Below are positions 53,201 to 62,343 of a stretch of DNA of 64,000 nucleotides, piece after piece (within the stretch, counting starts at the first letter, position 1; the number at the start of each line of letters is the position of its first letter). A program made the translations under genes and the position numbers. Source of the DNA: Marinicella rhabdoformis (GTDB taxonomy: Bacteria > Pseudomonadota > Gammaproteobacteria > Xanthomonadales > Marinicellaceae); assembly GCF_009671245.1 (NCBI RefSeq), contig NZ_VTFS01000007.1, positions 1 to 64,000 on the forward strand, read 5' to 3'. The notes beneath the pieces are model-generated. The model was not told the origin of the DNA. It did no database searches and worked only from the letters and a program-made list of their open reading frames with translations.

Positions 53201-55364
53201 CGTATTTCCTTCTGACGTTAAGTACGTCTCTGTGTGACTGCAGTTTATTCATCAAATCTTCAGCATGTGGTTTATTCTCCACATTCACTTCAAAAACCAA
53301 CTCTGTGAAACCTGAATCTTTATCAGCTTGGTCAATCGAAACAATATTAACACCTTGTTCGGCAATCACCGCAGCCAAAGAAGCCAGTACACCGGTCTTA
53401 TTGATTACATCGACCACCAATGTGGATTTGAACACACCACGTGTTTTCAGGGCCCAAGATGACATCAATAACCGTTCTGGATTATTTTTGCTGATTTCTC
53501 TTAAATTGGTACAGTTGTTTCTGTGAATGACCACACCTTTAGATTGACTTAAATGTCCCATAATTTTATCGCCGGGCAACGGTTGGCAACAATTAGGGTA
53601 ATGCACAATGCTGCCTTCAGAACCGTCAATCGTCAAAGCTTCCTTCGGAATATAATCACCTGAGATTCTGCGTTGTTTCATCATGGGCAGCATTTTCTTT
53701 GCCACTATAGATGGCAACAATTCACCATAGGCAAAGGCTTTTAACATATCATCTAAGCTGTTCAATTGGTAATGTTTGAGCGCCCTTTTGATTGATTTAT
53801 TGTCCACTTGCTCAAAACTGTGGTCATAAGTATCCAGTGCTCTATCCAACATCCGGTGGCCCAAGATCATGGCATCAGAGTCTTCAATTTGTTTTAACTC
53901 TTTTCGGATGGCTGTTCGTGCTTTGCTTGAACGCACATGACGCAACCAATCTGCATGAACCTTTAAGTCATCTGAAGTTTTGATGCTGACCGTGTCACCC
54001 GTTTTCAGTTCGTGTGCCAAGCTTTTGGTTTCACCATTAACCTGAACTGATTCTGCGTGTGAGCCTACTGAAGTATGGATGCCAAATGCAAAATCCAATA
54101 CGGTTGAGCGTTTGGGTAACTGAATCAGATCACCTTTTGGAGTGAACACATAAATCTCATCTGTCCCAAGGTCTTTTTTCAAATTCTCATAAAACTCTAA
54201 TGAGCTGACGGAGTCTTTTTGTAACTTCAGCAAGGAATTCAGCCAATTTCTGGCTTTATTTAATGACGGGCTGGTGTTGCCATCTTTTTGCTTGTATATC
54301 CAGTGTGCTGCTACACCTGCCTCAGACAAATGGTCCATTTCTTCGGTACGAATTTGCACCTCTAACTTCAGTGCATAGGGTCCAGTAACCACCGTATGCA
54401 AAGATTGATAGCCATTTTGTTTTGGCACCGCAATATAATCCTTAAAACCATTTTCATTCGGTGGGTATATGTTATGAATGATGCCTAAGGCCAAATAACA
54501 TTGCGGTAATTCTTTGACAATGATGCGGACACCGAATAAATCATGGATGTCTTCAATTTCTAGCTTTTTAAGCTGTGCTTTTTTGTAAGCACTATAAGCT
54601 GACTTTTGTCTGGCCACGACTTTGGCCGCCATACCAGATTCTAACAATGATTTTTCTATCGTTTTCCGAATCCTGTCTACCGCTTTTTTACGGTTTCCAG
54701 CAATGCGCGCAATCGTTGTTTCAACTTCGGCACTTTGGTTCGGATGCAATGCTTGAAAAGCGTGGCGCTCCATTTCTTTTTGTATTGATTTCAAACCCAA
54801 TCGTTCGGCAATTGGCGCGTAAACATCAATGGTTTCTTGAGAAATTCTGCGCTGACCCGAAACACTCATGGCTGAAATGGTTCGCATGTTATGTAAACGG
54901 TCTGACAATTTAATGATAATGACACGGATGTCTTCAGCCATCGCAAACAGCATTTTGACAAAAGTTTCTGCCTGTGCTTCTTTGATGTTTCTGAATTTGA
55001 TTTTATCTAGCTTGGTAACCCCTTCTACCAAGTAGGCGACATCTGCATTGAACTCTCCGGTTAATTGTTGATATGTCGCATCGGTATCTTCTATGGTGTC
55101 ATGTAAAACACCAGCTATCAATGTATCCACATCAACACGCAAGGTCGCCAGGATGGCTGCCACGGTGATGGGGTGTGTGATGTAAGGTTCGCCAGATTTA
55201 CGGATTTGTTTTTCGTGGCAATACGCGCCAAAATGAACGGCTTTACGCAGCTGTTCTTTTTCTTGGGTATTAAGGTAGGCGTTGGTTTTTTCTTTGAGCA
55301 GCTTGAAAGCAGCCTGTACTGCTTTGTGGCTCATGGTTTGGGATGTGAAAGACAATCCATTCAC
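53184..55364 (-). CDS. spoT: bifunctional (p)ppGpp synthetase/hydrolase
   Basis: A 726-residue RelA/SpoT enzyme. The HD hydrolase domain is intact (SGEPYITHPI, GVLHDTIEDT), followed by the synthetase (RIIVKELPQCYLALGIIHNIYPP, KDYIAVPKQNGYQSLHT), a TGS domain (VYVFTPKGDLIQLP-like), a helical region and a C-terminal ACT domain. GTG at 55364 is preferred: AAGGGG lies 7 bases upstream, while the first ATG (55334) has no ribosome-binding site. It controls the stringent response. It follows rpoZ by 36 bases. Confidence 0.96.
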   Translation of the reverse strand: MNGLSFTSQTMSHKAVQAAFKLLKEKTNAYLNTQEKEQLRKAVHFGAYCHEKQIRKSGEPYITHPITVAAILATLRVDVDTLIAGVLHDTIEDTDATYQQLTGEFNADVAYLVEGVTKLDKIKFRNIKEAQAETFVKMLFAMAEDIRVIIIKLSDRLHNMRTISAMSVSGQRRISQETIDVYAPIAERLGLKSIQKEMERHAFQALHPNQSAEVETTIARIAGNRKKAVDRIRKTIEKSLLESGMAAKVVARQKSAYSAYKKAQLKKLEIEDIHDLFGVRIIVKELPQCYLALGIIHNIYPPNENGFKDYIAVPKQNGYQSLHTVVTGPYALKLEVQIRTEEMDHLSEAGVAAHWIYKQKDGNTSPSLNKARNWLNSLLKLQKDSVSSLEFYENLKKDLGTDEIYVFTPKGDLIQLPKRSTVLDFAFGIHTSVGSHAESVQVNGETKSLAHELKTGDTVSIKTSDDLKVHADWLRHVRSSKARTAIRKELKQIEDSDAMILGHRMLDRALDTYDHSFEQVDNKSIKRALKHYQLNSLDDMLKAFAYGELLPSIVAKKMLPMMKQRRISGDYIPKEALTIDGSEGSIVHYPNCCQPLPGDKIMGHLSQSKGVVIHRNNCTNLREISKNNPERLLMSSWALKTRGVFKSTLVVDVINKTGVLASLAAVIAEQGVNIVSIDQADKDSGFTELVFEVNVENKPHAEDLMNKLQSHRDVLNVRRKYDEKYH

Positions 55365-55400
55365 ATCCAAACCCCTTTTGTCATTGCATTGAATTCAATG

Positions 55401-55679
55401 TCATTCAAGCTCATCGCTTTCTTGCGTTTCTGCCGCGGCATTCCAAGCTTCCAATTCTCTTGCGCGCTTCGCTTCTAACTCTAATTCTTCCAGTACTTCG
55501 TTGTTGATTTTGTCTTCAGCAATTTCTCGCAAAGCCAAAACTGTTGGCTTGTCATTTTCTTCGTCCAACATCGGTGTTTGGCCATTGGCTATCAAACGGG
55601 CGCGTTTCGCTGCCATCAACACCAAATCAAAACGATTAGGTACCTTTTCTAAACAATCTTCTACAGTAACTCGTGCCAT
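55401..55679 (-). CDS. rpoZ: RNA polymerase omega subunit
   Basis: A 92-residue subunit with [28 protein letters not shown] at the start and [15 protein letters not shown] in the middle, both diagnostic. The acidic C-terminal tail is slightly longer than in E. coli. It helps fold the beta' subunit and mediates ppGpp binding. The gmk gene usually found upstream is replaced by the bepA-like gene. Confidence 0.97.
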   Translation of the reverse strand: MARVTVEDCLEKVPNRFDLVLMAAKRARLIANGQTPMLDEENDKPTVLALREIAEDKINNEVLEELELEAKRARELEAWNAAAETQESDELE

Positions 55680-55749
55680 GACGTGCTCTTCAAAATTAAA
55701 TCAATCGCGCATTGTAATAAAAAATAACCACCAGGTAAAGCAAAACAAC

Positions 55750-57213
55750 CTATCGACGACCTCTTCTGTTCATTTCTTGTTCGGCAGCATGCTCTTCTTC
55801 ACTGATTAAGGGTTCCCAAGCGCTGATTAGTGCATCAACTTCGGCTTGCTGATAATAATCCAGTTTTTCTTTTTTGAGGTTTTTTAATACCCTAACGGCA
55901 CGATAATTCAAACCCAACAAATGTGACTTTCTTGCCAATGACATACCAGACTCTATGGTGTTCAAATCGTTATAATAAGCAATAGACAACAGGTCATGGT
56001 AATGTGGGTTCTGATCATCTTGTAACGTTAAGTCCCTCAACAATTTGATGGCCAGTTTCAAAGCGTCATTGCTGTTTTGTTGGATTAATTTTTTCACCAC
56101 GGCCTCTTTGATTTTGCTGCTGGCCGGGTATTTTTTAATTAAATTTTGTACCACCTCAAGAGTGACTTCTGGGTTCTGCTCTGAAAGCACCTCTGCATGC
56201 AAAGCGTCAATTAGGTGTTGGGCTTCTTTAGGGGCTTTGATTATCGAAATGGTTGCCAATGCTTGATCAAACTGATTCATCTTTAATTGTTGTAGCGCTT
56301 TTCCATACATGAGGGCTGAATTTACCACTTTGGTATCTCGGTAATATTCATTCAAATGATCAAATTCTTCAGCTGTTAGCACTCGAATCCTCTCTTTTAT
56401 AAATGGGTACAATTCTGATTCTTTTGTTTCTTTAACTTCATAGTTTTTGATTCTGTTCTTTGCTTCAGTAACCCGATTGATGGACAAAGGGTGTGTACTT
56501 AAATATTCGGGCAAGCTATACCGTGGATCAATCCTGTTTTTCTTCATCAGTTTTGAAAAGAACGAGGCCATCCCCTCTGGATTCATACCACTCTTGTATA
56601 AAGTCTGAATACCAACTCGGTCCGCTTCATATTCATGGTACCTTGTGAAGTTAATTTGCATTTGAGCTTGCATCGCTTGCATGCTCGCGGCTATCGCAAT
56701 TGGAGCATCACTACTAGATGAAGTCTGCGCTGCAGCCACTGCAGCCACCATACCAAGTAATAATGGCGCAATTGACTTCCTTTGCTTTGCCATCATGCGA
56801 GAAATATGACGCTGATTGACATGAGCTATTTCATGTGCAACCACACCTGCCAGCTCACTTTCTGTGTCAGTTTCTAACAGCAAGCCTGAGTAAACCACAA
56901 TCAAACCACCAGGATAAGCTGACGCGTTGATGACGTCAGCCGGAATCAAATGAAACTCAAAATCTTGCTCAGGATTATCAGAATGGGTAACCAAACGATA
57001 TCCTAAGTGCTCAATATAATCAGCAATGAAGGGGTCAGTCATCATAAAGCTGTATTGGTACATTTGTTGCCTGATGTTTTTTCTGTACAGGGCCTCTTGA
57101 TCTGGAGACAAAACTTGGTCAGAGGGGTTGCCCAAGTCAGGTAGTTTCAATTCGTTTTGCGCAGATGCAACAAAACACAAAAGGGATGTCAGTATCAGTA
57201 GGTATTTATTCAT
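55750..57213 (-). CDS. bepA: M48 metalloprotease with C-terminal TPR (BepA-like)
   Basis: A 487-residue periplasmic protease. The signal peptide is MNKYLLILTSLLCFVASA. The zinc motif is VVAHEIAHVNQRH, with a further Glu ligand in YHEYEADRVGIQ. STHPLSINRV is typical. The C-terminal third is a TPR domain. BepA assists or degrades outer-membrane proteins such as LptD on the BAM pathway. In E. coli bepA lies next to perM, and a perM-like gene is 1.5 kb away here. Confidence 0.93.
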   Translation of the reverse strand: MNKYLLILTSLLCFVASAQNELKLPDLGNPSDQVLSPDQEALYRKNIRQQMYQYSFMMTDPFIADYIEHLGYRLVTHSDNPEQDFEFHLIPADVINASAYPGGLIVVYSGLLLETDTESELAGVVAHEIAHVNQRHISRMMAKQRKSIAPLLLGMVAAVAAAQTSSSSDAPIAIAASMQAMQAQMQINFTRYHEYEADRVGIQTLYKSGMNPEGMASFFSKLMKKNRIDPRYSLPEYLSTHPLSINRVTEAKNRIKNYEVKETKESELYPFIKERIRVLTAEEFDHLNEYYRDTKVVNSALMYGKALQQLKMNQFDQALATISIIKAPKEAQHLIDALHAEVLSEQNPEVTLEVVQNLIKKYPASSKIKEAVVKKLIQQNSNDALKLAIKLLRDLTLQDDQNPHYHDLLSIAYYNDLNTIESGMSLARKSHLLGLNYRAVRVLKNLKKEKLDYYQQAEVDALISAWEPLISEEEHAAEQEMNRRGRR

Positions 57214-57306
57214 AGTCTCATTTTAAAACCTTTCAATTAATATAACGTTAACTTTTTCATTATGTTTGTATTAACCCAAGGACTGTTAGTCAGTATAATA
57301 TCAGAC

Positions 57307-57630
57307 ATGAAATTCGCCATACAAGTTCACCCTAATCACAACTGGCAAGTCAGTCAACACCATGCCAGGAAATTGTGTGATGAATTATTGCTATCTGGTC
57401 ATGAACTTGTGGCAGTTTTTTTCTATGGCAGCTGCAGTAACATTGCTGAAATAAACAACCGACATGATTGGATTGATTGGGATGCTTCAATAGCACCATT
57501 ACTGGTATGCAGCACCCTAACACAGCAGATGAACATCAATCATGACACAAACAGTGTATTTGATGTCACAGGCATGGCTCGCTGGATGCAACTGTTAGAG
57601 CAAGCCGATCAATTGGTAACAATTCCTTGA
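57307..57630 (+). CDS. tusD: sulfur relay protein TusD (DsrE family)
   Basis: A 107-residue protein. The start at 57307 gives the DsrE-fold N-terminus MKFAIQVHP, and LLLSGHELVAVFFYGSC follows. The likely persulfide-carrying Cys68 is in APLLVCST, where E. coli TusD has its active Cys. A longer frame from 57262 is less likely. It acts with TusB, TusC and TusE to pass sulfur to MnmA for tRNA 2-thiouridine. Its stop overlaps the next frame. Confidence 0.92.
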   Translation: MKFAIQVHPNHNWQVSQHHARKLCDELLLSGHELVAVFFYGSCSNIAEINNRHDWIDWDASIAPLLVCSTLTQQMNINHDTNSVFDVTGMARWMQLLEQADQLVTIP

Positions 57631-57656
57631 TAATGCACAAACACAAAAACACAATC

Positions 57657-58181
57657 ATGCCTTTATCCCCTCTACTTTCACAAGCTGATTGGGATGCGCA
57701 ATACTTACTGGCTTTAAGTTATTTAAATTTTGACATGCCATTGAGTTTGGTCATGCTGCCAGGCAGCCTTGAGAATTGTACCTGGACTGACAAGCAGTGG
57801 CAGTCTTTGGCATTGTACGAATTGGATGCTTGTTATCATCTTGGATCGCCACCACCCATTTCATCCAAACCCATCAACTGGCAGCAATTTCACAACTTAA
57901 TCTCACCAGACAAAGCCCCGGTTTTACACATTCACCAATGGCTGGACGTCTCATCTTTTGATACATGGCACCCATTGGTCAGCGCTGAGGATAAATTGCT
58001 TTTATTTGGTTACATAGACAAAACCTCATTAACCAAAGTCATGAACACTTGGCCAAACGCCAACGTTTATGTTGTAAAAACTGATAGCCAGCCCCATATT
58101 GGCATGAAGTCAAACTTAATCGATCACCAACGGTGGTCCAAATTGTTACAACAAAACCCAGTCACACTGACTTGGAACTAG
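57657..58181 (+). CDS. fused TusC-TusB sulfur relay protein
   Basis: A 174-residue protein that appears to combine two DsrE/DsrH-fold subunits. Residues about 1-88 look like TusC (ALSYLNFDMPLSLVMLPGSL and LALYELDACYHLGSP). Residues about 90-174 look like TusB/DsrH: APVLHIHQWLDVSSFDTW, EDKLLLFGYID, NANVYVVKTD, LIDHQRWSKLL and TLTWN line up along the whole of E. coli TusB. The TusC part ends exactly where TusB's initial MLH would begin. It lies between tusD and tusE, the place of separate tusC and tusB genes. Starts at 57633 or 57627 are also possible. Confidence 0.8.
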   Translation: MPLSPLLSQADWDAQYLLALSYLNFDMPLSLVMLPGSLENCTWTDKQWQSLALYELDACYHLGSPPPISSKPINWQQFHNLISPDKAPVLHIHQWLDVSSFDTWHPLVSAEDKLLLFGYIDKTSLTKVMNTWPNANVYVVKTDSQPHIGMKSNLIDHQRWSKLLQQNPVTLTWN

Positions 58182-58182
58182 T

Positions 58183-58491
58183 ATGTCATTGAACTTAGAT
58201 CAGCACGGCCATTTAGCAAACAGGGCTGCATGGACCACAGATTGGGCAGAAGCAACTGCACAAGCAGATGAAATCAAACTCACAAAAGATCATTGGCAAG
58301 TGATCAAAGCCGTACAACAATTATTTGATGAAACTGAAGATACGCCACCCATGCGATTATTAATAAAAGTATTGAAACAAAGGTTGGACGCCGATATTGA
58401 CTCACGCTTTTTATATCGATTATTTCCAGACAACCCAGTAAGGCAAGCCAGCAAATATGCTGGGCTACCTAAACCCAAACATTGCATGTAA
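58183..58491 (+). CDS. tusE: sulfur relay protein TusE (DsrC family)
   Basis: A 102-residue protein. LTKDHWQVIKAVQQLFDE, PPMRLLIKVLKQRL, LYRLFPDNPVRQASKYAGLPKP and the penultimate Cys (Cys101 in KHCM) are the DsrC/TusE marks. That C-terminal Cys accepts sulfur from the TusBCD complex. It starts 1 base after the fused gene. Confidence 0.95.
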   Translation: MSLNLDQHGHLANRAAWTTDWAEATAQADEIKLTKDHWQVIKAVQQLFDETEDTPPMRLLIKVLKQRLDADIDSRFLYRLFPDNPVRQASKYAGLPKPKHCM

Positions 58492-58502
58492 GGAGAAAGA
58501 TC

Positions 58503-58757
58503 ATGAATAATATAGTTGTTTATAGCACCAGAATTTGCCCCTATTGTGTAGCCGCAAAACGCCTGCTCAAACAGAAAGGGCTGGAGTTTAAAGAAATCAT
58601 GATAGATCAAGATTTTTCACAACGAGAAGTGATGATGAAAAAATCAGGCCGCACCAGCGTACCTCAAATTTTCATCAATGAAAAACATGTAGGAGGTTTT
58701 GATGACCTGAATGCATTGAATCGCTCTGGTCAATTAGACCAGCTGCTGAATTCATAA
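58503..58757 (+). CDS. grxC: glutaredoxin 3
   Basis: An 84-residue glutaredoxin with active site CPYC at 12-15, TSVPQIFI (cis-Pro) and VGGFDDL. The start at 58503 has AAGGAG 8 bases upstream. It follows tusE by 11 bases and may share the sulfur-redox operon. Convergent with perM. Confidence 0.96.
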   Translation: MNNIVVYSTRICPYCVAAKRLLKQKGLEFKEIMIDQDFSQREVMMKKSGRTSVPQIFINEKHVGGFDDLNALNRSGQLDQLLNS

Positions 58758-58760
58758 AGA

Positions 58761-59837
58761 TTACGTTTGGGGTGATTCTTCTTCAGGATAAACAATGGAT
58801 TTTGGCCACGACTCAATGATGGCATTAACCAAAGTTGCTAAAGGGATAGCAAAAAAGACACCCCAAAAACCCCATACACCACCAAAAAACAAGACTGCGA
58901 CAATGATTGCTACTGGATGTAAATCGTTGACTTCTGAAAACAACCAGGGAACAAGAACATTTCCGTCAAGCATTTGAATAACCATGTATGACACCATAAC
59001 CCAGGCAAAATCTCCACTCCAGCCAAACTGTGCAATTGCAACCAAGGCAACAGGAATGGTCACAGCAATTGCTCCAATAAAAGGAATAAGCACCGAAAAA
59101 CCTGTTATGGTTGCTAATAAAATAGCATAGTTAAGGTCAAGAAAAACAAAGGCGATGTAACTGACCAACCCCACCAAAAGTATTTCAAAAGCCTTACCTC
59201 GAATATAATTACCAATCTGAATGTCCATTTGATGCCATACAGATAATGTTAACTTTGAATCACGTGGAATAAACTGCTGAAACCACTGTAAAATAACCAC
59301 TTTATCCTTGAGTAAGAAAAAAACCAGTATGGGCATCACTATGATAAAAACAGCCACGGAAAAAGCACTGAACACCGAAGAAATGGTTTTTCCTAATAAA
59401 GTTTGACCCATTAAAGTGATTTCATTGGTCAATGTAGCCATCACAGATTGCAGTTGCTCGTGATCAATAAAGTCAGGGAATTTTTCAGGTAGTGTCTTTA
59501 AAAATGCCAACCCCACACTGATGTAATGAGGTAATTGCTGGACCAATTCTGAAAGCTGTAAAGTCAACTTAGGTACCACCCAAAGCATCAACAGCAACAT
59601 CACAGCGACAAACACGAGAAACACCAAAAACACCGCCAACATTCGCGGCACCTTTAAATCTTCCAAGCGAACTACCACACTCTCCAAAAGGTAAGCCACA
59701 ACCACACTGGCTAAAAATGGCGCTAAAGTACCACCAAAATAAAAAATGAAGATAAAACCACCAATTAAGGCAGTGATAAGAATAACAATTTGAGGATCAG
59801 AGAAATTTCTCTTAAACCAACTGGTTATGACATTCAT
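58761..59837 (-). CDS. perM: AI-2E/PerM family membrane permease
   Basis: A 358-residue inner-membrane protein with about eight helices of the AI-2E transporter family (PF01594). PRDSKLTLSVWHQMDIQIGNYIRGK, FLDLNYAILLATITGFSVLIPFIGA and LDGNVLVPWLFSEVNDLHPVAII are typical. The nearness of bepA, bcp and dapA matches the E. coli perM neighbourhood, supporting the name. The transported substrate is unclear. Confidence 0.88.
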   Translation of the reverse strand: MNVITSWFKRNFSDPQIVILITALIGGFIFIFYFGGTLAPFLASVVVAYLLESVVVRLEDLKVPRMLAVFLVFLVFVAVMLLLMLWVVPKLTLQLSELVQQLPHYISVGLAFLKTLPEKFPDFIDHEQLQSVMATLTNEITLMGQTLLGKTISSVFSAFSVAVFIIVMPILVFFLLKDKVVILQWFQQFIPRDSKLTLSVWHQMDIQIGNYIRGKAFEILLVGLVSYIAFVFLDLNYAILLATITGFSVLIPFIGAIAVTIPVALVAIAQFGWSGDFAWVMVSYMVIQMLDGNVLVPWLFSEVNDLHPVAIIVAVLFFGGVWGFWGVFFAIPLATLVNAIIESWPKSIVYPEEESPQT

Positions 59838-59847
59838 TGGTTCAATA

Positions 59848-61062
59848 TCAGAAGGTGTACAACCAAGATACGACGGCTTCGGTATGCTTGCCTTTCAACA
59901 CGTCATCTACCTGTCCAAAGTCAGTCCTGCCAAAATTCAATGGTTTGGGCGCATAACTGCCATACATGTCTAATTGACCACCAAACATGGGTGTAGATAA
60001 ACCCACTCTGACGCTGTACTCTGCAGAAATGGCATTCAAAATAGTGGTTAAATTTTTATCTGTAGCGGGTGGTTGTTGCCTTCCCGAATATTCAACATTA
60101 ACCACTGCACCACCCTTAAACTGATGTTCTAATGCTATTGAATACATGGTTTGATTATCCCATTGAAATTCAGGACTTTCCATGTCATTCAAAAATGTCA
60201 AGAAAATGTCTGGGAAAGAGCGACTCACAAAAGCGTTGATGTCTTGATAGATGCTGTGCTTGGCGTTCAAACGCAATGCATTACGTTCAGAAAGCTGCAC
60301 CCCAACAGACATAGATAAATGTTCTGGTATATCAAAATCAGCAGGATCAGCTTGCACACCAACCAAACGACTGAAACCATCCATATCGATTTTTGACTGG
60401 TATTGCGTTTCCACACTGAGCCAACTAAAAAGCTTTTGACTCATGCCCAAGTTCAAGCCCAATCCATTACTGGTTTCATTGTAACTGACGGCATACAAAT
60501 CTAATTGATCCGGACCGGTGATTTCTGAAGCCAAAAAATTGATATCATTGTAATTTTGCTGAGCAAATACCACCGCCAAATTATAGGCAGTATTGTCATT
60601 AACTCGATAGGCAATACCAGGAGCAATATAACTCCTACTGAAGGAATCTTTATTAACTAACAACTGATCCACTTTAAATGTCGAATCATAAAAGTTTACT
60701 GGTTGTAAAATCCGCTCATCGTAATCAAATGTAAAAAAATAGTTCTTTCCATCTATGAGCTGATTAAGCTGCTGAAAACGATCCGCATTGAAATAAAATT
60801 TCGCACCTTGATAGCTCAAATCTGCTGCCACAGCCTGAAAATTCGATGACTTTAAGTCTGAATAAAAATTAGGGTTAATTCTTTCAGCTATAGAATGGCG
60901 CCAATGCCCCAAATTCATGTGGGTTTGACTTGACCAAGATGCCTTAACGGGACTTGAAATATCAACAGCCGTTGCATTTGAACCCACAAATAACGAAAAG
61001 CACAAAGCCGCCAAACAGGCAGCGCACTTAAAAACTGGTTTTTTCTTCGTGGTTATTAACAT
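59848..61062 (-). CDS. outer-membrane beta-barrel protein (FadL/OmpP1-like)
   Basis: A 404-residue exported protein with a signal peptide ending near SNATA. The mature chain is built of alternating strands and ends in VVSWLYTF, the aromatic C-terminus recognised by the BAM complex. The general layout (SIAERINPNFYSDLKSSNFQAVAADLSYQG, IAPGIAYRVND, HLSMSVGVQLSERNALR) resembles hydrocarbon/fatty-acid transporters, but the FadL signature at the N-terminus is not clear. It lies 10 bases upstream of perM on the same strand. Confidence 0.78.
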   Translation of the reverse strand: MLITTKKKPVFKCAACLAALCFSLFVGSNATAVDISSPVKASWSSQTHMNLGHWRHSIAERINPNFYSDLKSSNFQAVAADLSYQGAKFYFNADRFQQLNQLIDGKNYFFTFDYDERILQPVNFYDSTFKVDQLLVNKDSFSRSYIAPGIAYRVNDNTAYNLAVVFAQQNYNDINFLASEITGPDQLDLYAVSYNETSNGLGLNLGMSQKLFSWLSVETQYQSKIDMDGFSRLVGVQADPADFDIPEHLSMSVGVQLSERNALRLNAKHSIYQDINAFVSRSFPDIFLTFLNDMESPEFQWDNQTMYSIALEHQFKGGAVVNVEYSGRQQPPATDKNLTTILNAISAEYSVRVGLSTPMFGGQLDMYGSYAPKPLNFGRTDFGQVDDVLKGKHTEAVVSWLYTF

Positions 61063-61215
61063 TTATATAACGTTTTCTCTTCAAACGCAATGATGGCAAA
61101 AAAACAACAAAATGTCAATTTTTGTGTGTCATATACATCATATTTTTCTAAGAATCGTGACATTTGTTGCAAAAAAGCCACAAACGCCACAATACCATTT
61201 GTTTTTTGTCAATAT

Positions 61216-62226
61216 TTAGGCTGATAAACGCGCTATAACGGCATCAGTAAATTCTGCCGTTTTTGCAGTACCACCTAAATCACCCGTTAAACGGTCTTTA
61301 GCTAACAACGTCCCTTTAATGGCTTGACGGATTCTATTGGCCTTGTCAGTCATATTCAAATGATCGAGCATCATCGCTGCTGCTAAAATCAATGCCGTTG
61401 GATTGGCAATTTTCATACCCGCAATATCAGGTGCTGAACCATGAACAGCTTCAAAAATTGCAGCGTCTTTACCAATGTTAGCACCTGGTGCCATGCCCAA
61501 GCCACCAACCAAACCGGCACAAAGATCCGAAATGATGTCACCAAATAAATTGGTTGTGACAATCATGTCGAATTGACTTGGGTTCATCACCAACTGCATA
61601 CAGGTGTTATCAACAATCAAAGAGTTAAATTCAATATGAGGATAATCCTTTGCCACTTCTTCAGCCACATCCAAGAACAAACCAGAGGTCGTTTTCATGA
61701 TGTTTGCTTTATGAACTGCCGTGACCTTTTTTCTGCCCGCTTTCACCGCCAAATCAAATGCATAACGTACAATCCGCTCCGATGCTTCTCGCGTAACAAT
61801 GATTTTAGATTCAGCAAAGCTACCATCTTCACTGATGGTTTGACCTTCACTTAAATAGGCCCCTTCAGTATTTTCTCTGATAGTCAAAATATCGATGTCA
61901 TCATAACGGGCTTTTGTGCCTTCAAATGTCACCACAGGACGTACATTGGCATAGAGATTAAAGTGTCGTCTTAAAGCCACATTGATAGAACTAAAACCTT
62001 TACCAACTGGTGTCGTTAACGGCCCTTTCAAACAAATTTTGTTTTTAGCGATATTGTCCAAAGTAGCCTTTGGCATCAAGTCACCATGCGCTTCAAGAGC
62101 GCACAAACCCGCATCTTTAAACTCATAGTTAAAATCTAAATCCAACGCGTCCATTACTCTGATGGTGGCATCCATGATTTCTGGGCCGATGCCATCGCCC
62201 TTAATGATTGTGATTGTTTGGGTCAT
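61216..62226 (-). CDS. NAD-dependent isocitrate dehydrogenase
   Basis: A 336-residue enzyme of the isocitrate/isopropylmalate dehydrogenase family. ITIIKGDGIGPEIM, GFSSINVALRRHFNLYANVRP, TIRENTEGAYLSEGQT and NLFGDIISDLCAGLVGGLGMAPGANIG are clear. The Ser-rich SSIN segment, the TEG loop and the short length point to the NAD-type isocitrate dehydrogenase (IDH3-like) rather than LeuB or the large NADP Icd; homoisocitrate use is less likely. It catalyses isocitrate to 2-oxoglutarate in the TCA cycle. Confidence 0.9.
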   Translation of the reverse strand: MTQTITIIKGDGIGPEIMDATIRVMDALDLDFNYEFKDAGLCALEAHGDLMPKATLDNIAKNKICLKGPLTTPVGKGFSSINVALRRHFNLYANVRPVVTFEGTKARYDDIDILTIRENTEGAYLSEGQTISEDGSFAESKIIVTREASERIVRYAFDLAVKAGRKKVTAVHKANIMKTTSGLFLDVAEEVAKDYPHIEFNSLIVDNTCMQLVMNPSQFDMIVTTNLFGDIISDLCAGLVGGLGMAPGANIGKDAAIFEAVHGSAPDIAGMKIANPTALILAAAMMLDHLNMTDKANRIRQAIKGTLLAKDRLTGDLGGTAKTAEFTDAVIARLSA

Positions 62227-62343
62227 AATTCTTCCTTATTTATTTGGCCAGATGGGTTAGAAAAAATAACACTGACCTTATGATTTATTTGCATGCCTTT
62301 TTATTCAGTGCACGCGAACTGCGGAATTATAACCCAAAATGCT

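Noticed and set aside
61090-61118. Promoter (TTGACA on the minus strand) for the outer-membrane barrel gene
   Set aside because: The -35 is perfect but the hexamer at 17 bases (CATCAT) is a poor -10, so I do not call it.
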